DNA of 64,000 bases from Chromatiales bacterium (GTDB taxonomy: Bacteria; Pseudomonadota; Gammaproteobacteria; Steroidobacterales; GCA-2729495): positions 1 to 64,000 of the forward strand of contig NZCC01000068.1 in assembly GCA_002688175.1 (NCBI GenBank), given 5' to 3'. The position numbers and the translations under genes are program-made. Shown here piece by piece: positions 23,939 to 32,870 of the stretch; the first letter of the stretch is position 1; every line of letters begins with the position of its first letter. The notes beneath the pieces are model-generated. The model saw nothing but the letters and a program-made list of their open reading frames with translations. It searched no databases and was not told the DNA's origin.

Positions 23939-26701
23939 TCACATCGTTGTATCTGATAATGCGCTGAGCAAATCTGATTCCAGTTCATCGCAGGCAGCGG
24001 CTGATAACGGATTTCCCGAATGGTCGGTGATGTAGAATATATCTTCTGCCCGCTCACCAATGGTCAGTACTTTCGCCGTCTGAATAACAATTTCATGGCT
24101 GCGCAAGATCTGTCCGACTTCACACAGCAATCCGGGCCTGTCCCCGGCAACGATTTCCATGATCGTTCTGCGATTGACGTCATCCTGTACAAAACTTACG
24201 AGTATCGCGGTATCGAATAAACGGACCTGACGGGGTGCGCGGCGCGTTACGGTTACCGGAATGTCGGGACTGGAGGCCAGGGTTCGGGTCAGACGACTCT
24301 TGATTAGTTCAAGTCGCGCGTGATCTAAAATCCGCTCACCGCTTTGTTCGATGATGACAAATGTTGTCAGTTGAAGTTGGTTGTGCAGTGGGATGATCCT
24401 GGCATCTACGATATTCAGGCCGAGTTCATCCAGTACAGCTGTCGAGGTTGCAAATGCATAATATTGCTGCGGTGAAAACAAGAATAAGGCCGTGCCGCCA
24501 TGAAATGCCTGCTCCATGAGGTCAACCATGATGGTTGGCTGGTTGCTCGCTTCTCGGGCGAATAAACGTGTGTGTGAATCGATTTCTTCTGGCCGGCAGC
24601 GCAGGAAATATTCATCGGTGAAGAAATTCCAGACGTTCTCAATTTCTTCATCACTCAGCCCTGCCTGAGTCAGCAATATGCGGGCTTCATGTTTTCGCTG
24701 AGTGAGGAGTTCATCTTTGTCGATCGGGTTGGCAAGACCACGTCGCAACGCCTGCTTGGCCAATCGGTACAGACCTTCCAACAGCTGTGCTTTCCACGAG
24801 TTCCATAGTTCCGGGTTGGTGGCCCGCACATCGGCTACGGTCAGCAGATACAGGTAATCCAGATGTTGTTCGTCGCCGATCGTTGTGGCAAATTCGTGAA
24901 TGACGGTTGGATCGCTGATATCTTTTTTTTGTGCGGTCAGTGATAACGTCAAGTGGTGGCGAACGAGCCAGGCGACAAGGTGAGCATCGTACCGAGCCAT
25001 GCCATGTTCAAGGCAAAAGGATTCAGCATCGACGGCGCCGAGTTTGGAATGATCGCCGCCACGGCCCTTGGCAATGTCATGAAATAGTCCGGCGAGATAA
25101 GCAATTTCTGGATTCCGTAACGTTCGCATGATCTCAGAGCAGCTTGGAAATTCATGATCAAAACGTGAAAGCGCAAAACGGCGTAAATTGCTGACGACAA
25201 ACAGGGTGTGAGCATCGACCGTGTAACTGTGAAACAGGTCGTATTGCATGCGGCCGACGATGCGTCCAAAAGCCGGGATATAGCGACCCAGTACACCGTA
25301 GGTATTCATACGCCGTAATTCATGCGTGACGCCTTCGGGCGCGCTGATAATTTGCAGGAACAGTTCGTGGTTTTGTGGATCCTGTCTGAATTCATCATCG
25401 ATCAGATGCAGGTTGCGCTTGATTGCGGTAATCGTAGACGCGCTGACACCCTTGAGATCTGGATGTTGCTGCAGCAGCAAAAAAAGTTCGAGCAGGGCGG
25501 ATGGCGTTTTCTCGAAGATCTCGTTGTCGGCAGCCTGTAGAAAACCGTTCCTGGTTTGAAATCGCTCGGTCAATTCTTTGGGCATGACTTCGGGATTCAT
25601 CAGGATTTCTTCCTGAAACCGCTGCAGAAGCATCTCATTCAACCGGCTCAGGTCCATGACGGTACGGTAATAACGCTGCATCAATTGCTCGACAGCCAGC
25701 ATGAAGGTTGCATCTTTGTAACCGAACAGATTAGCAATTTTTATCTGGTAATCGAATAGCAGGCGATCTTCACCGCGTTTGGTCAGTACATGCAGGGCGA
25801 AACGAAGACGCCACAGAAATTCCCGGCCCTGCTGTAGCAGGCGTAATTGTCCCGGAGTCAGAAACCCGTGGTCGACCAGTTCGCTTAGATTGTTGGTGCC
25901 GAAGTGACGTTGTGTAACCCAGAGGATCATTTGAATATCTCGCAAGCCACCCGGACTGCCCTTGATATTGGGCTCAAGGTTATAAGCCGTATCACCATAG
26001 CGATGGTGCCGGGCATGCTGTTCTCTGAGTTTGGCCTCGAAAAAGTTTCGTGCGGGCCACACCCGGTCCGGCATCACCGCTGCTTGCATGGCCGCAAACA
26101 ATGATTCAGAACCAGCCAGCAGGCGTGATTCCATCATTGTCGTCACCACCGTAATATCCTGCTCAGATTCGTGACTGCACTCAGCTATTGTGCGGGTGCT
26201 GTGGCCGACTTTGAAGCCGAGGTCCCAGAGCAGGGTCAGGAAATTCGACAAGGGTTCTTCGGCGTTGTTCTTATCGGCATCAATAAGCAGGATTAACACA
26301 TCGACATCTGAATGTGGGTGCAGTTCACCGCGGCCATAGCCACCGACTGCAACGAGACTTGCCGCAGACAGTGTGTTACCAGTGGTTAGCTTCCACGCTG
26401 AGCAGACCACCAGGTCGACGAGGCGAGCGCGGTCCCTGACGAGTCGACCCGCTGATTCACCATGCAGAAACAATTGTGATAACGCGGCGTTACCACAGGC
26501 CAGCGCATGCTTGAGTTGCTCAGGCTGCGGAGCTATCAGCCACTCTGTTATGCGCTCCCATGCAATGGTCTTGTCGCCGTCAATGGTCCGGATTTCACTG
26601 GTCAGGACTTCGTTGGTCAGGACTTCATTAGCCAGCCGGAGTTCCTCGACCGGTTGCGATAACGTCAGATCTACAGCTGAGGGGTTTGTGTGATCCTTCA
26701 T
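23939..26701 (-). CDS. glnD: Bifunctional uridylyltransferase/uridylyl-removing enzyme
   Basis: A protein of 920 residues that senses glutamine and adds UMP to, or removes it from, PII protein. Domains in order are a nucleotidyltransferase domain with [19 protein letters not shown] near residue 118, an HD phosphohydrolase domain with [14 protein letters not shown] near residue 515, and two ACT domains near the C-terminus (the last beginning [15 protein letters not shown]). The N-terminus before the catalytic domain contains a five-residue repeat, [15 protein letters not shown]. The start codon overlaps the map stop as ATGA, giving the conserved map-glnD-dapD order. Confidence 0.95.
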   Translation of the reverse strand: MKDHTNPSAVDLTLSQPVEELRLANEVLTNEVLTSEIRTIDGDKTIAWERITEWLIAPQPEQLKHALACGNAALSQLFLHGESAGRLVRDRARLVDLVVCSAWKLTTGNTLSAASLVAVGGYGRGELHPHSDVDVLILLIDADKNNAEEPLSNFLTLLWDLGFKVGHSTRTIAECSHESEQDITVVTTMMESRLLAGSESLFAAMQAAVMPDRVWPARNFFEAKLREQHARHHRYGDTAYNLEPNIKGSPGGLRDIQMILWVTQRHFGTNNLSELVDHGFLTPGQLRLLQQGREFLWRLRFALHVLTKRGEDRLLFDYQIKIANLFGYKDATFMLAVEQLMQRYYRTVMDLSRLNEMLLQRFQEEILMNPEVMPKELTERFQTRNGFLQAADNEIFEKTPSALLELFLLLQQHPDLKGVSASTITAIKRNLHLIDDEFRQDPQNHELFLQIISAPEGVTHELRRMNTYGVLGRYIPAFGRIVGRMQYDLFHSYTVDAHTLFVVSNLRRFALSRFDHEFPSCSEIMRTLRNPEIAYLAGLFHDIAKGRGGDHSKLGAVDAESFCLEHGMARYDAHLVAWLVRHHLTLSLTAQKKDISDPTVIHEFATTIGDEQHLDYLYLLTVADVRATNPELWNSWKAQLLEGLYRLAKQALRRGLANPIDKDELLTQRKHEARILLTQAGLSDEEIENVWNFFTDEYFLRCRPEEIDSHTRLFAREASNQPTIMVDLMEQAFHGGTALFLFSPQQYYAFATSTAVLDELGLNIVDARIIPLHNQLQLTTFVIIEQSGERILDHARLELIKSRLTRTLASSPDIPVTVTRRAPRQVRLFDTAILVSFVQDDVNRRTIMEIVAGDRPGLLCEVGQILRSHEIVIQTAKVLTIGERAEDIFYITDHSGNPLSAAACDELESDLLSALSDTTM
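26585..26629 (-). repeat. Three tandem 15-bp units in the 5' end of glnD
   Basis: Two near-identical 15-bp units (26600-26614 and 26615-26629; one mismatch) follow a weaker unit at 26585-26599. They encode SEIRT, NEVLT and NEVLT (coding order [15 protein letters not shown]). The unit at 26615-26629 also occurs without mismatch at 26725-26739, inside the 3' end of map, where it encodes NEVLT as well. Confidence 0.85.
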
Positions 26702-27468
26702 GCAGTGCGTTCTGTAGCTCCGAGGGTCAGGACTTCATTACCATCTTCGGTGATGAGAATGGTATGTTCCCATTGTGCCGAAAGCGAGTGGTCCTTGGTA
26801 ACTACGGTCCATCCGTCAGGCATCAGCCGGACATGCCGTTTGCCGGCGTTGACCATTGGCTCGATCGTAAAAGTCATCCCCGGCACAATTTCAATGCCAC
26901 TTTTTGGCAGGCCATAATGCAGAACCTGGGGATCTTCGTGAAAGCCACGTCCAATCCCGTGACCGCAATATTCACGGACGACTGAACAATGATGAGTCTC
27001 GATGTGTTTCTGAATGGCATGCCCGATGTCACCGAGATGGGCGCCGGGCAGGGCCTGATCGATGCCATGCCATAATGCATCGAACGCGACTTGTGCGGTT
27101 CGCTGTGCCTGCACATTTGGCTTGCCGACATGAAACATCCGGCTGCTGTCCCCATGGAACCCATCCTTGATAACGGTGATGTCAATATTGACGCAATCGC
27201 CGTTGCGCAGCTTTTTATCACTGGGGATACCGTGACAGACAACATGGTTGATTGAGGTACAGGTCGATTTGGGGAACCCCCGATAATTCAGTGGTGCCGG
27301 GATGGCTTGCTGCGATTCAACAATATAGTCATGGCAGATCTGGTCAAGTTCATTGGTAGATATGCCGGGCTGGACATGCTGCCCGATCATATCGAGCACA
27401 TCCGCGGTCAGACGACCGGCTACTCGCATCAGGTCTTGTTCGGCTGGGGTTTTGGAAGTGATTGCCAT
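26698..27468 (-). CDS. map: Methionine aminopeptidase, type I
   Basis: A protein of 256 residues that removes the initiator methionine from nascent proteins. The five metal ligands lie in recognisable contexts: NIDITVIKDGFHGDSSRMF (two Asp, near residues 97-108), GHGIGRGFHEDP (His, near residue 171), FTIEPM (Glu, near residue 204) and a final Glu in QWEHTILITEDG. A substrate His is in NHVVCHG. It is the first gene of map-glnD and diverges from rpsB, the classical arrangement. Confidence 0.96.
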   Translation of the reverse strand: MAITSKTPAEQDLMRVAGRLTADVLDMIGQHVQPGISTNELDQICHDYIVESQQAIPAPLNYRGFPKSTCTSINHVVCHGIPSDKKLRNGDCVNIDITVIKDGFHGDSSRMFHVGKPNVQAQRTAQVAFDALWHGIDQALPGAHLGDIGHAIQKHIETHHCSVVREYCGHGIGRGFHEDPQVLHYGLPKSGIEIVPGMTFTIEPMVNAGKRHVRLMPDGWTVVTKDHSLSAQWEHTILITEDGNEVLTLGATERTA

Positions 27469-27644
27469 AGGTTGCGGTTAGGTCCGTTTGCCGTGCCAGT
27501 TCGTGCTGGTTCCGGGTGAGTTGTGTGCCAAATATGTTTTATCTTCTCACACACACAAAGTTGTAACGAAATTCGACAGCCGGTTGCCCGGTCAACTGAT
27601 ATGGATGGGTTTAGAGCCGCACGGGCGCTTCAAGGCCAGACACA

Positions 27645-27673
27645 TTGTTGCAGGAACCCGGGTATGGTATAAA
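27645..27673 (+). promoter_or_regulatory. Probable sigma70 promoter of rpsB-tsf
   Basis: TTGTTG (27645-27650; three of six) and TATAAA (27668-27673; five of six) are 17 bp apart. GCGCGCGCCC follows at once, an extreme GC-rich discriminator of the kind repressed by ppGpp and DksA at ribosomal promoters. Transcription should start near 27680. Confidence 0.6.
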
Positions 27674-27729
27674 GCGCGCGCCCTTGAGGCAATTAAATCC
27701 ACACATGCACCGACACATTCGACGGGGTG

Positions 27730-27747
27730 CCTGGCCATAAAGCCAGG
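27730..27747 (+). promoter_or_regulatory. Hairpin in the rpsB leader, possible S2 autoregulatory site
   Basis: CCTGGC and GCCAGG enclose a six-base loop, about 50 bases before the rpsB start. Gammaproteobacterial rpsB mRNAs are known to bind S2 in a structured leader; that this hairpin is part of such a site is inference from position only. Confidence 0.3.
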
Positions 27748-27793
27748 TTGTCGTATGGGGTGTATGGAGGCCCAACCCACACAGGAGAAAATC

Positions 27794-28840
27794 ATGGCAC
27801 AGGTCAGCATGCGCCAGATGCTGGAAGCGGGTGTCCATTTCGGGCACCAGACCCGGTACTGGAATCCCAAGATGGCGCCCTTTATTTTCGGCGCACGAAA
27901 TAATATCCATATTATCAATTTGGAGCAGACAGTCCCGATGTATCAGGCTGCCTGCACCTTCGTCAAAACACTCACATCAAATCACGGCAAGGTACTGTTT
28001 GTAGGTACCAAGCGTTCGGCCGGAAACGCCATGCGTGAACAGGCCATGCGTTGCAATATGCCGTATGTAAACCACCGCTGGCTTGGCGGGATGCTGACAA
28101 ATTTCAAGACAATCAAGCAGTCTATCAAGCGTCTGGAAAGCATTGAAGCCATGGAAGAGGACGGCTCATTTGAGCGCCTGACCAAAAAGGAAGTTCTGGG
28201 GCATCGCCGCGAGAAGGCAAAGCTGGAACGCACGCTTGGTGGTATCAAGGATATGGGGTCGTTACCCGATGCCGTATTCATCATTGATGTTGGTCACGAG
28301 AATATTGCTGTACATGAGGCGAAGGTTCTCGGCATCCCGGTGATCGGTATTGTTGATACAAACTGTTCTCCGGATGATATTGACTACATTATTCCGGGTA
28401 ACGATGATGCGATGCGGGCTGTTGATTTATACGCAGCAGGCATTGCCGATGCCATTTTGGATGGCAAGGACGCGGTACCGGACTTGCCGGGTGGCGAGGA
28501 TGAGTTTGTTGAACTGGATGCTGAAGGGCGACCGACCAAGCAAGCGCCAAAACGCGCGAGTCGCAAGTCACGCGCCGGGGCAGCCGCCAAGACTGATCCC
28601 AGTGAGAAACGCCAAGCGAGTGCCGCGGCTAATGCGCCAACTGATACTGCTGCCGAAGCACCCGGCGAAACTGCTGCCGAAGCACCGGCTGATGCTGGCG
28701 CCGAAGCACCGGCCGATGTTGCTGTTGAAACGCCTCCCGAAACGTCCGCAGATGATGTGCAGGAATCAGCTGCGGCAGCGGAGCCGGAGGCTGATGACAC
28801 TAAACCGGATGTGACGACTCCACCGGAGACAAAATCCTAG
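27794..28840 (+). CDS. rpsB: 30S ribosomal protein S2 with long C-terminal extension
   Basis: The product has 348 residues, about 100 more than the usual 240-250. Residues 1-235 are an ordinary S2 ([24 protein letters not shown] at the start, [22 protein letters not shown] near residue 190). The remainder is a low-complexity tail: first a basic patch ([12 protein letters not shown]), then an acidic Ala/Glu/Pro/Thr-rich stretch built partly from an eight-residue repeat. AGGAG sits eight bases before the ATG. The gene heads rpsB-tsf. The tail would be disordered and is probably exposed on the back of the small subunit. Confidence 0.96.
   Translation: MAQVSMRQMLEAGVHFGHQTRYWNPKMAPFIFGARNNIHIINLEQTVPMYQAACTFVKTLTSNHGKVLFVGTKRSAGNAMREQAMRCNMPYVNHRWLGGMLTNFKTIKQSIKRLESIEAMEEDGSFERLTKKEVLGHRREKAKLERTLGGIKDMGSLPDAVFIIDVGHENIAVHEAKVLGIPVIGIVDTNCSPDDIDYIIPGNDDAMRAVDLYAAGIADAILDGKDAVPDLPGGEDEFVELDAEGRPTKQAPKRASRKSRAGAAAKTDPSEKRQASAAANAPTDTAAEAPGETAAEAPADAGAEAPADVAVETPPETSADDVQESAAAAEPEADDTKPDVTTPPETKS
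28649..28744 (+). repeat. Four tandem 24-bp units inside rpsB
   Basis: Units start at 28649, 28673, 28697 and 28721. The 11-base core GCCGAAGCACC recurs at exact 24-base spacing in the first three units, and the fourth is degenerate. They encode [24 protein letters not shown] and AVETPPET. Confidence 0.85.
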
Positions 28841-28901
28841 ACAACACGCAGAAGGCGTAACGGCCCTTGATTGAGAGGGTTGAAGATAGCGAGAGCAGGT
28901 T

Positions 28902-29774
28902 ATGGCGATTACAGCAAGTTTGGTAAAGGAGCTCCGGGAGATGACCGGAGCTGGAATGATGGAGTGCAAGAAGGCCCTGGTAGAGGTTGACGGCGACCTG
29001 CAGGCCGCCCAGGAATACCTGCGTAAGAAAGGCCAGGCTTCAGCAGAGAAGAAAGCCGGCCGTATTGCTGCGGAAGGACGGGTTGAGCTGGCAATTGGTG
29101 ACGGCTGTGCCGTTATTATTGAAGTGAATTGTGAGACTGACTTCGTCGCCAAGGACGAGAATTTTCTTGCTTTCACACGCCAGGCTGCTGAACTGGCGCT
29201 CGCTAACCGACCGGCCGATGTGGAAGCGCTGATGTCGATTGAGGTCGACGGTAGTACCTTCGAGGTAAAGCGCAATGAACTCGTTGCAAAAATTGGTGAA
29301 AAAATAGCCGTGCGTCGCTGCGAAATTGTTACGCCGAAAGGCCAGGTTGCGCAGTATTTGCATGGCATAAAAATTGGTGTGCTGGTTGATATAGAGGGTG
29401 GCGATGAGCAACTCGGTAAAGATGTTGCAATGCATATTGCCGCGACGAACCCGGACTGCATCTCAGCCGATGACGTACCTGCCGAGACGCTGGAACATGA
29501 ACGTCGAATTCTGTCTGAGCAGGCTGAGCAAGAGGGTAAACCTGCTGAAATTGTGGCGAAAATGGTTGAGGGGCGGCTACGCAAATATCTGGGCGAAATT
29601 ACGCTGCTCGGGCAGCCGTTCGTCAAGGATCCTGATATTAATGTCGGTAAGTTGCTGCAGAACAATTCTGCAACTGTTCACAGTTTCGTCCGTCTCGAAG
29701 TGGGTGAGGGTATTGAGAAAAGGGTCGAAGACTTCGCTGCAGAGGTTCAGGCCCAAGTCAAGGCCAGCGGCTGA
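28902..29774 (+). CDS. tsf: Elongation factor Ts
   Basis: A protein of 290 residues that releases GDP from EF-Tu during translation. The N-terminal UBA-like domain (SLVKELREMTGAGMMECKKA) and the EF-Tu-contacting TDFVAKDE motif near residue 81 are clear. It lies 61 bases after rpsB and is expected on the same transcript. Confidence 0.97.
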   Translation: MAITASLVKELREMTGAGMMECKKALVEVDGDLQAAQEYLRKKGQASAEKKAGRIAAEGRVELAIGDGCAVIIEVNCETDFVAKDENFLAFTRQAAELALANRPADVEALMSIEVDGSTFEVKRNELVAKIGEKIAVRRCEIVTPKGQVAQYLHGIKIGVLVDIEGGDEQLGKDVAMHIAATNPDCISADDVPAETLEHERRILSEQAEQEGKPAEIVAKMVEGRLRKYLGEITLLGQPFVKDPDINVGKLLQNNSATVHSFVRLEVGEGIEKRVEDFAAEVQAQVKASG

Positions 29775-29877
29775 GCAATGTTAATGTCAGGACTGACGAT
29801 GGGTTTTGGTCAGGTCGGTCGCGTAACAAGATCAGGTTTGTGGGTGCCGGGAGTTGTCCACCGTTCAGCCCGAATCT

Positions 29878-29906
29878 TTGCAAACTCACTGTCACAAGGA
29901 TTTTAT
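29878..29906 (+). promoter_or_regulatory. Possible promoter of pyrH
   Basis: TTGCAA (29878-29883) and TTTTAT (29901-29906), four of six matches each, are 17 bp apart in the 158-base gap between tsf and pyrH. The match is modest; read-through from tsf is equally possible. Confidence 0.3.
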
Positions 29907-29932
29907 TGTGATTTGCCGGAGCCTGTAGCACT

Positions 29933-30658
29933 GTGAATAAGCCTGCTTTACCGTATTCTCGGATTTTATTGAAACTCAGCGGCGAAGCCCTGATGGGGAA
30001 TGCCGGCTACGGTATTGAACCGAAGACCCTGAGGCGCATCACCGAGGAGATTCTCGAGGCGCAGAGCCTTGGAGTGGAAATCGGAATCGTAGTGGGTGGC
30101 GGCAATATTTTCCGTGGTGCCGGGTTGTCTGAAGCCGGGATGGACCGGGTAACCGGCGATCATATGGGCATGTTGGCGACTATGATCAATGCTCTGGCAT
30201 TGCAGGACGGAATTGAACGCATTGGTGGTCATGCGCGGGTCATGTCGGCCTTGCAGATCCATCAGATTTCTGAAGACTATATTCGTCGACGTGCTGTCCG
30301 GCACCTTGAAAAGGGTCGGGTGGCAATATTTTCTGCTGGAACGGGGAACCCTTTTTTTACCACTGATACGGCTGCGGCATTGCGGGCAATTGAAATCAAT
30401 GCCGATATGCTTGTCAAAGCCACGAAAGTCGGCGGCGTGTTTGCGGCAGATCCGGTTAAAGACAAGAATGCCAAACGGTATGCGGAACTGACCTATGACA
30501 AGGTTTTGGCTGATAAATTGCAGGTTATGGATGCGACAGCCATTGTGATGTGTCGTGACAATAACCTGCCGATCCGGGTATTTGATTTGAATAATCCGGG
30601 TGCTCTCGTGCAACTGGTTGGTGGTGCCAATATCGGCACATTGGTGAATGGTGATTAA
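29933..30658 (+). CDS. pyrH: Uridylate kinase
   Basis: A UMP kinase of 241 residues of the amino-acid-kinase fold that phosphorylates UMP to UDP. The phosphate-binding loop [13 protein letters not shown] is near residue 10, VGGGNIFRG near residue 55 and the nucleoside region [16 protein letters not shown] near residue 161. The start is GTG. It stands between tsf and frr as in most proteobacteria. Confidence 0.96.
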   Translation: MNKPALPYSRILLKLSGEALMGNAGYGIEPKTLRRITEEILEAQSLGVEIGIVVGGGNIFRGAGLSEAGMDRVTGDHMGMLATMINALALQDGIERIGGHARVMSALQIHQISEDYIRRRAVRHLEKGRVAIFSAGTGNPFFTTDTAAALRAIEINADMLVKATKVGGVFAADPVKDKNAKRYAELTYDKVLADKLQVMDATAIVMCRDNNLPIRVFDLNNPGALVQLVGGANIGTLVNGD

Positions 30659-30680
30659 GGCGCGTCACGGAGGGTGATAA

Positions 30681-31238
30681 GTGATTGAAGATATCAAGAA
30701 AGACGCAGATACGCGTATGGACAAGAGTGTTGAGGCGTTGCGCCAGACTTTCAAGAAGATGCGCACCGGTCGCGCCCATACTGGCCTGCTTGAGCATATT
30801 ATGGTCGACTACTATGGCACCAAAACGCCATTGAACCAGGTCGCCAATCTTGCTGTAGAAGATGCGCGGACACTGACAGTGACGCCTTGGGAGCAGCCAA
30901 TGATTTCAGTTGTCGAGAAGGCCATTATGAACTCTGATCTGGGTCTGACCCCGACATCAGCCGGGGCTGTCATTCGTGTGCCACTGCCGGCATTGACGGA
31001 GGAGCGGCGTCGTGATTTGGCAAAACTCGTCAAGCACGATACTGAAAACGGACGTATTGCGGTTCGTAATATTCGCCGCGATTCGATTCATGATCTCAAG
31101 GATTTGCTGAAGGAAAAAGAGATTTCCGAGGATGTGGAGCGTCGAGCTGAGCAGGACATCCAGTCACTTACCGATAGCCATATTGCAAAACTCGATGAAA
31201 TAAGCGAGGAAAAACAGAAAGAAATCATGGAGTTCTAA
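30681..31238 (+). CDS. frr: Ribosome recycling factor
   Basis: A protein of 185 residues, the standard length, which with EF-G splits the post-termination ribosome. Hallmarks are [20 protein letters not shown] near residue 29 and the conserved [19 protein letters not shown] region near residue 95. The GTG start has AGGGTG upstream. It lies 22 bases after pyrH. Confidence 0.97.
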   Translation: MIEDIKKDADTRMDKSVEALRQTFKKMRTGRAHTGLLEHIMVDYYGTKTPLNQVANLAVEDARTLTVTPWEQPMISVVEKAIMNSDLGLTPTSAGAVIRVPLPALTEERRRDLAKLVKHDTENGRIAVRNIRRDSIHDLKDLLKEKEISEDVERRAEQDIQSLTDSHIAKLDEISEEKQKEIMEF

Positions 31239-31260
31239 GAAAGTACTAAAGCAAATACTG

Positions 31261-32013
31261 ATGAATAAGGAAGTTGACAATCCGGCTGGCTCGATACCGC
31301 GTCATGTCGCCATCATCATGGATGGTAACGGCCGCTGGGCTGCACAGAATGGACGGCCCCGGTTGGCCGGCCATCGGGCAGGTGTCAAGTCGGCACGCCA
31401 GATAGTCGAGGCATGTGCAGAGGCCCAGGTTGAGATCTTGACTCTGTTCGCTTTCAGCAGTGAAAACTGGCAGCGTCCCGCGGAAGAGGTCAATGCACTG
31501 ATGCGCCTCTTTATTGAGGTTTTGCAGCGCGAGGTTGCGACTTTGCATGATAACGGGATTCGGTTGCGGTTTATTGGCGCGCGTGAGAATCTGCCAACCA
31601 TCCTGCAAAAACGAATCGAAGATGCTGAAAACAAGACGGCGGCAAACACTCGGATGACCCTGATGCTGGCTGTCGCCTTCGGCGGACGTTGGGACATTAC
31701 TCAGGCAACCAGGCAAATTGCAAACAAGGTAAGTACCGGTGAACTTGACGTTGAGGATATTGATGAGGCCATGGTTTCACGGCATTTGTCGCTGGCTACG
31801 TTTGATGATCCCGACTTGTTGATTCGCACTGGTGGGGAAAAACGTGTCAGTAACTTTTTGTTATGGAATCTTGCATATAGCGAAATTCATTTTTCGGACA
31901 CGCTGTGGCCCGCTTTCGACAGCACAGATCTTGCAACGGCATTCGAGTTTTTCAGCCAGCGACAACGCCGCTTCGGCCAGCTCGATAATCAAAAAGAAGC
32001 CAGTGCGGACTGA
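31261..32013 (+). CDS. uppS: Isoprenyl transferase (undecaprenyl diphosphate synthase)
   Basis: A cis-prenyltransferase of 250 residues that extends farnesyl diphosphate to the C55 lipid carrier of peptidoglycan and O-antigen synthesis. The signature IIMDGNGRWA near residue 18 bears the catalytic Asp. GHRAGVKS, TLFAFSSENWQRP near residue 64 and the C-terminal RTGGEKRVSNFLLWNLAYSE are also seen. In E. coli dxr lies between frr and this gene; here only 22 bases separate frr and uppS. Confidence 0.95.
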   Translation: MNKEVDNPAGSIPRHVAIIMDGNGRWAAQNGRPRLAGHRAGVKSARQIVEACAEAQVEILTLFAFSSENWQRPAEEVNALMRLFIEVLQREVATLHDNGIRLRFIGARENLPTILQKRIEDAENKTAANTRMTLMLAVAFGGRWDITQATRQIANKVSTGELDVEDIDEAMVSRHLSLATFDDPDLLIRTGGEKRVSNFLLWNLAYSEIHFSDTLWPAFDSTDLATAFEFFSQRQRRFGQLDNQKEASAD

Positions 32014-32045
32014 ACGGCATTTGATTTAATTTTACTGATATCCGT

Positions 32046-32861
32046 ATGAACAAGCTTTTACAACGGGTCGTGACTGCTGTGGTCTTGCTGCCCATCTTGC
32101 TCATTGTTTTCTTTCGGTTGCCATTATCAGCTGCGATCGGCGTGCTCGGTGCATTTATCGCGATTGGGGCCTGGGAATGGAGCGCATTTTTACCGCTTGA
32201 GCGCTTTGTCGCCCGTGCTGCATATACTGGATTATTGCTGGTTTTGATGGTGGCTTCATTATGGCTATTTTCTGATCAGGCTTCACTCCAGCCACTGCTG
32301 TGGCTCAGTTTGCTCTGGTGGGTCGTCGCCTTTATTAGGCTACTGCGGTTTCCGACGAAGATCGGCCCCGTGAACGGTGCTATCAGCGGTATGCTCGTCA
32401 TCATACCCGCATGGGTAGCATTGGTTGCATTGTTGTCGGTGCCAGAGCGTGGTCCTGAATATGTATGGTTCTTACTTATGATTGTCTGGGCGGCGGATAT
32501 CGGCGCCTATTTTGTTGGTCGACGCCTGGGGCGCACGAAATTAGCGCCCAGAGTAAGCCCCGGCAAGACCTGGGAGGGTTTTGCCGGTGGCATTATTGGT
32601 GCGATCGGCATTGCGTGGTGTGGTTCATGGTGGTTCGATTGGTCACTGTGGTTTCTCTTTCCGCTGGCGGTCAGCGTGACGGTAATTTCAGTAGTTGGTG
32701 ATCTGACAATCAGTATGTTCAAGCGTAATGTCGGGCTCAAGGATAGTGGTAATCTGTTCCCTGGGCATGGCGGTGTTCTGGATCGCGTTGACAGCGTGAC
32801 GGCGGCGGTACCGCTGTTCGTCCTTGAAGTAATGTGGATCGGATTATTGGCTAATGATTAA
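32046..32861 (+). CDS. cdsA: Phosphatidate cytidylyltransferase
   Basis: An inner-membrane enzyme of 271 residues with about seven to eight hydrophobic helices that makes CDP-diacylglycerol from phosphatidic acid and CTP. The family signature is complete: SMFKRNVGLKDSGNLFPGHG followed by GVLDRVDS near residue 222. DIGAYFVGRRLGR near residue 150 is the usual cytoplasmic loop. In Pseudomonas dxr follows this gene; here rseP follows after nine bases. Confidence 0.96.
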   Translation: MNKLLQRVVTAVVLLPILLIVFFRLPLSAAIGVLGAFIAIGAWEWSAFLPLERFVARAAYTGLLLVLMVASLWLFSDQASLQPLLWLSLLWWVVAFIRLLRFPTKIGPVNGAISGMLVIIPAWVALVALLSVPERGPEYVWFLLMIVWAADIGAYFVGRRLGRTKLAPRVSPGKTWEGFAGGIIGAIGIAWCGSWWFDWSLWFLFPLAVSVTVISVVGDLTISMFKRNVGLKDSGNLFPGHGGVLDRVDSVTAAVPLFVLEVMWIGLLAND

Positions 32862-32870
32862 GAGTAAGTG

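Larger units (their letters stand above)
27469..27793. other. Divergent map/rpsB intergenic region with rpsB leader
   Basis: About 325 bases. The right part holds the rpsB promoter (27645-27673) and a leader of about 115 bases with a hairpin (27730-27747). The left part should hold the map promoter, which I could not place. An open frame runs through it in frame with rpsB but has no coding character. Confidence 0.6.

Noticed and set aside
28649..28744. Tandem repeats in rpsB considered as a CRISPR-like array
   Set aside because: The units are directly adjacent without spacers and stay in the reading frame; they are a coding repeat.
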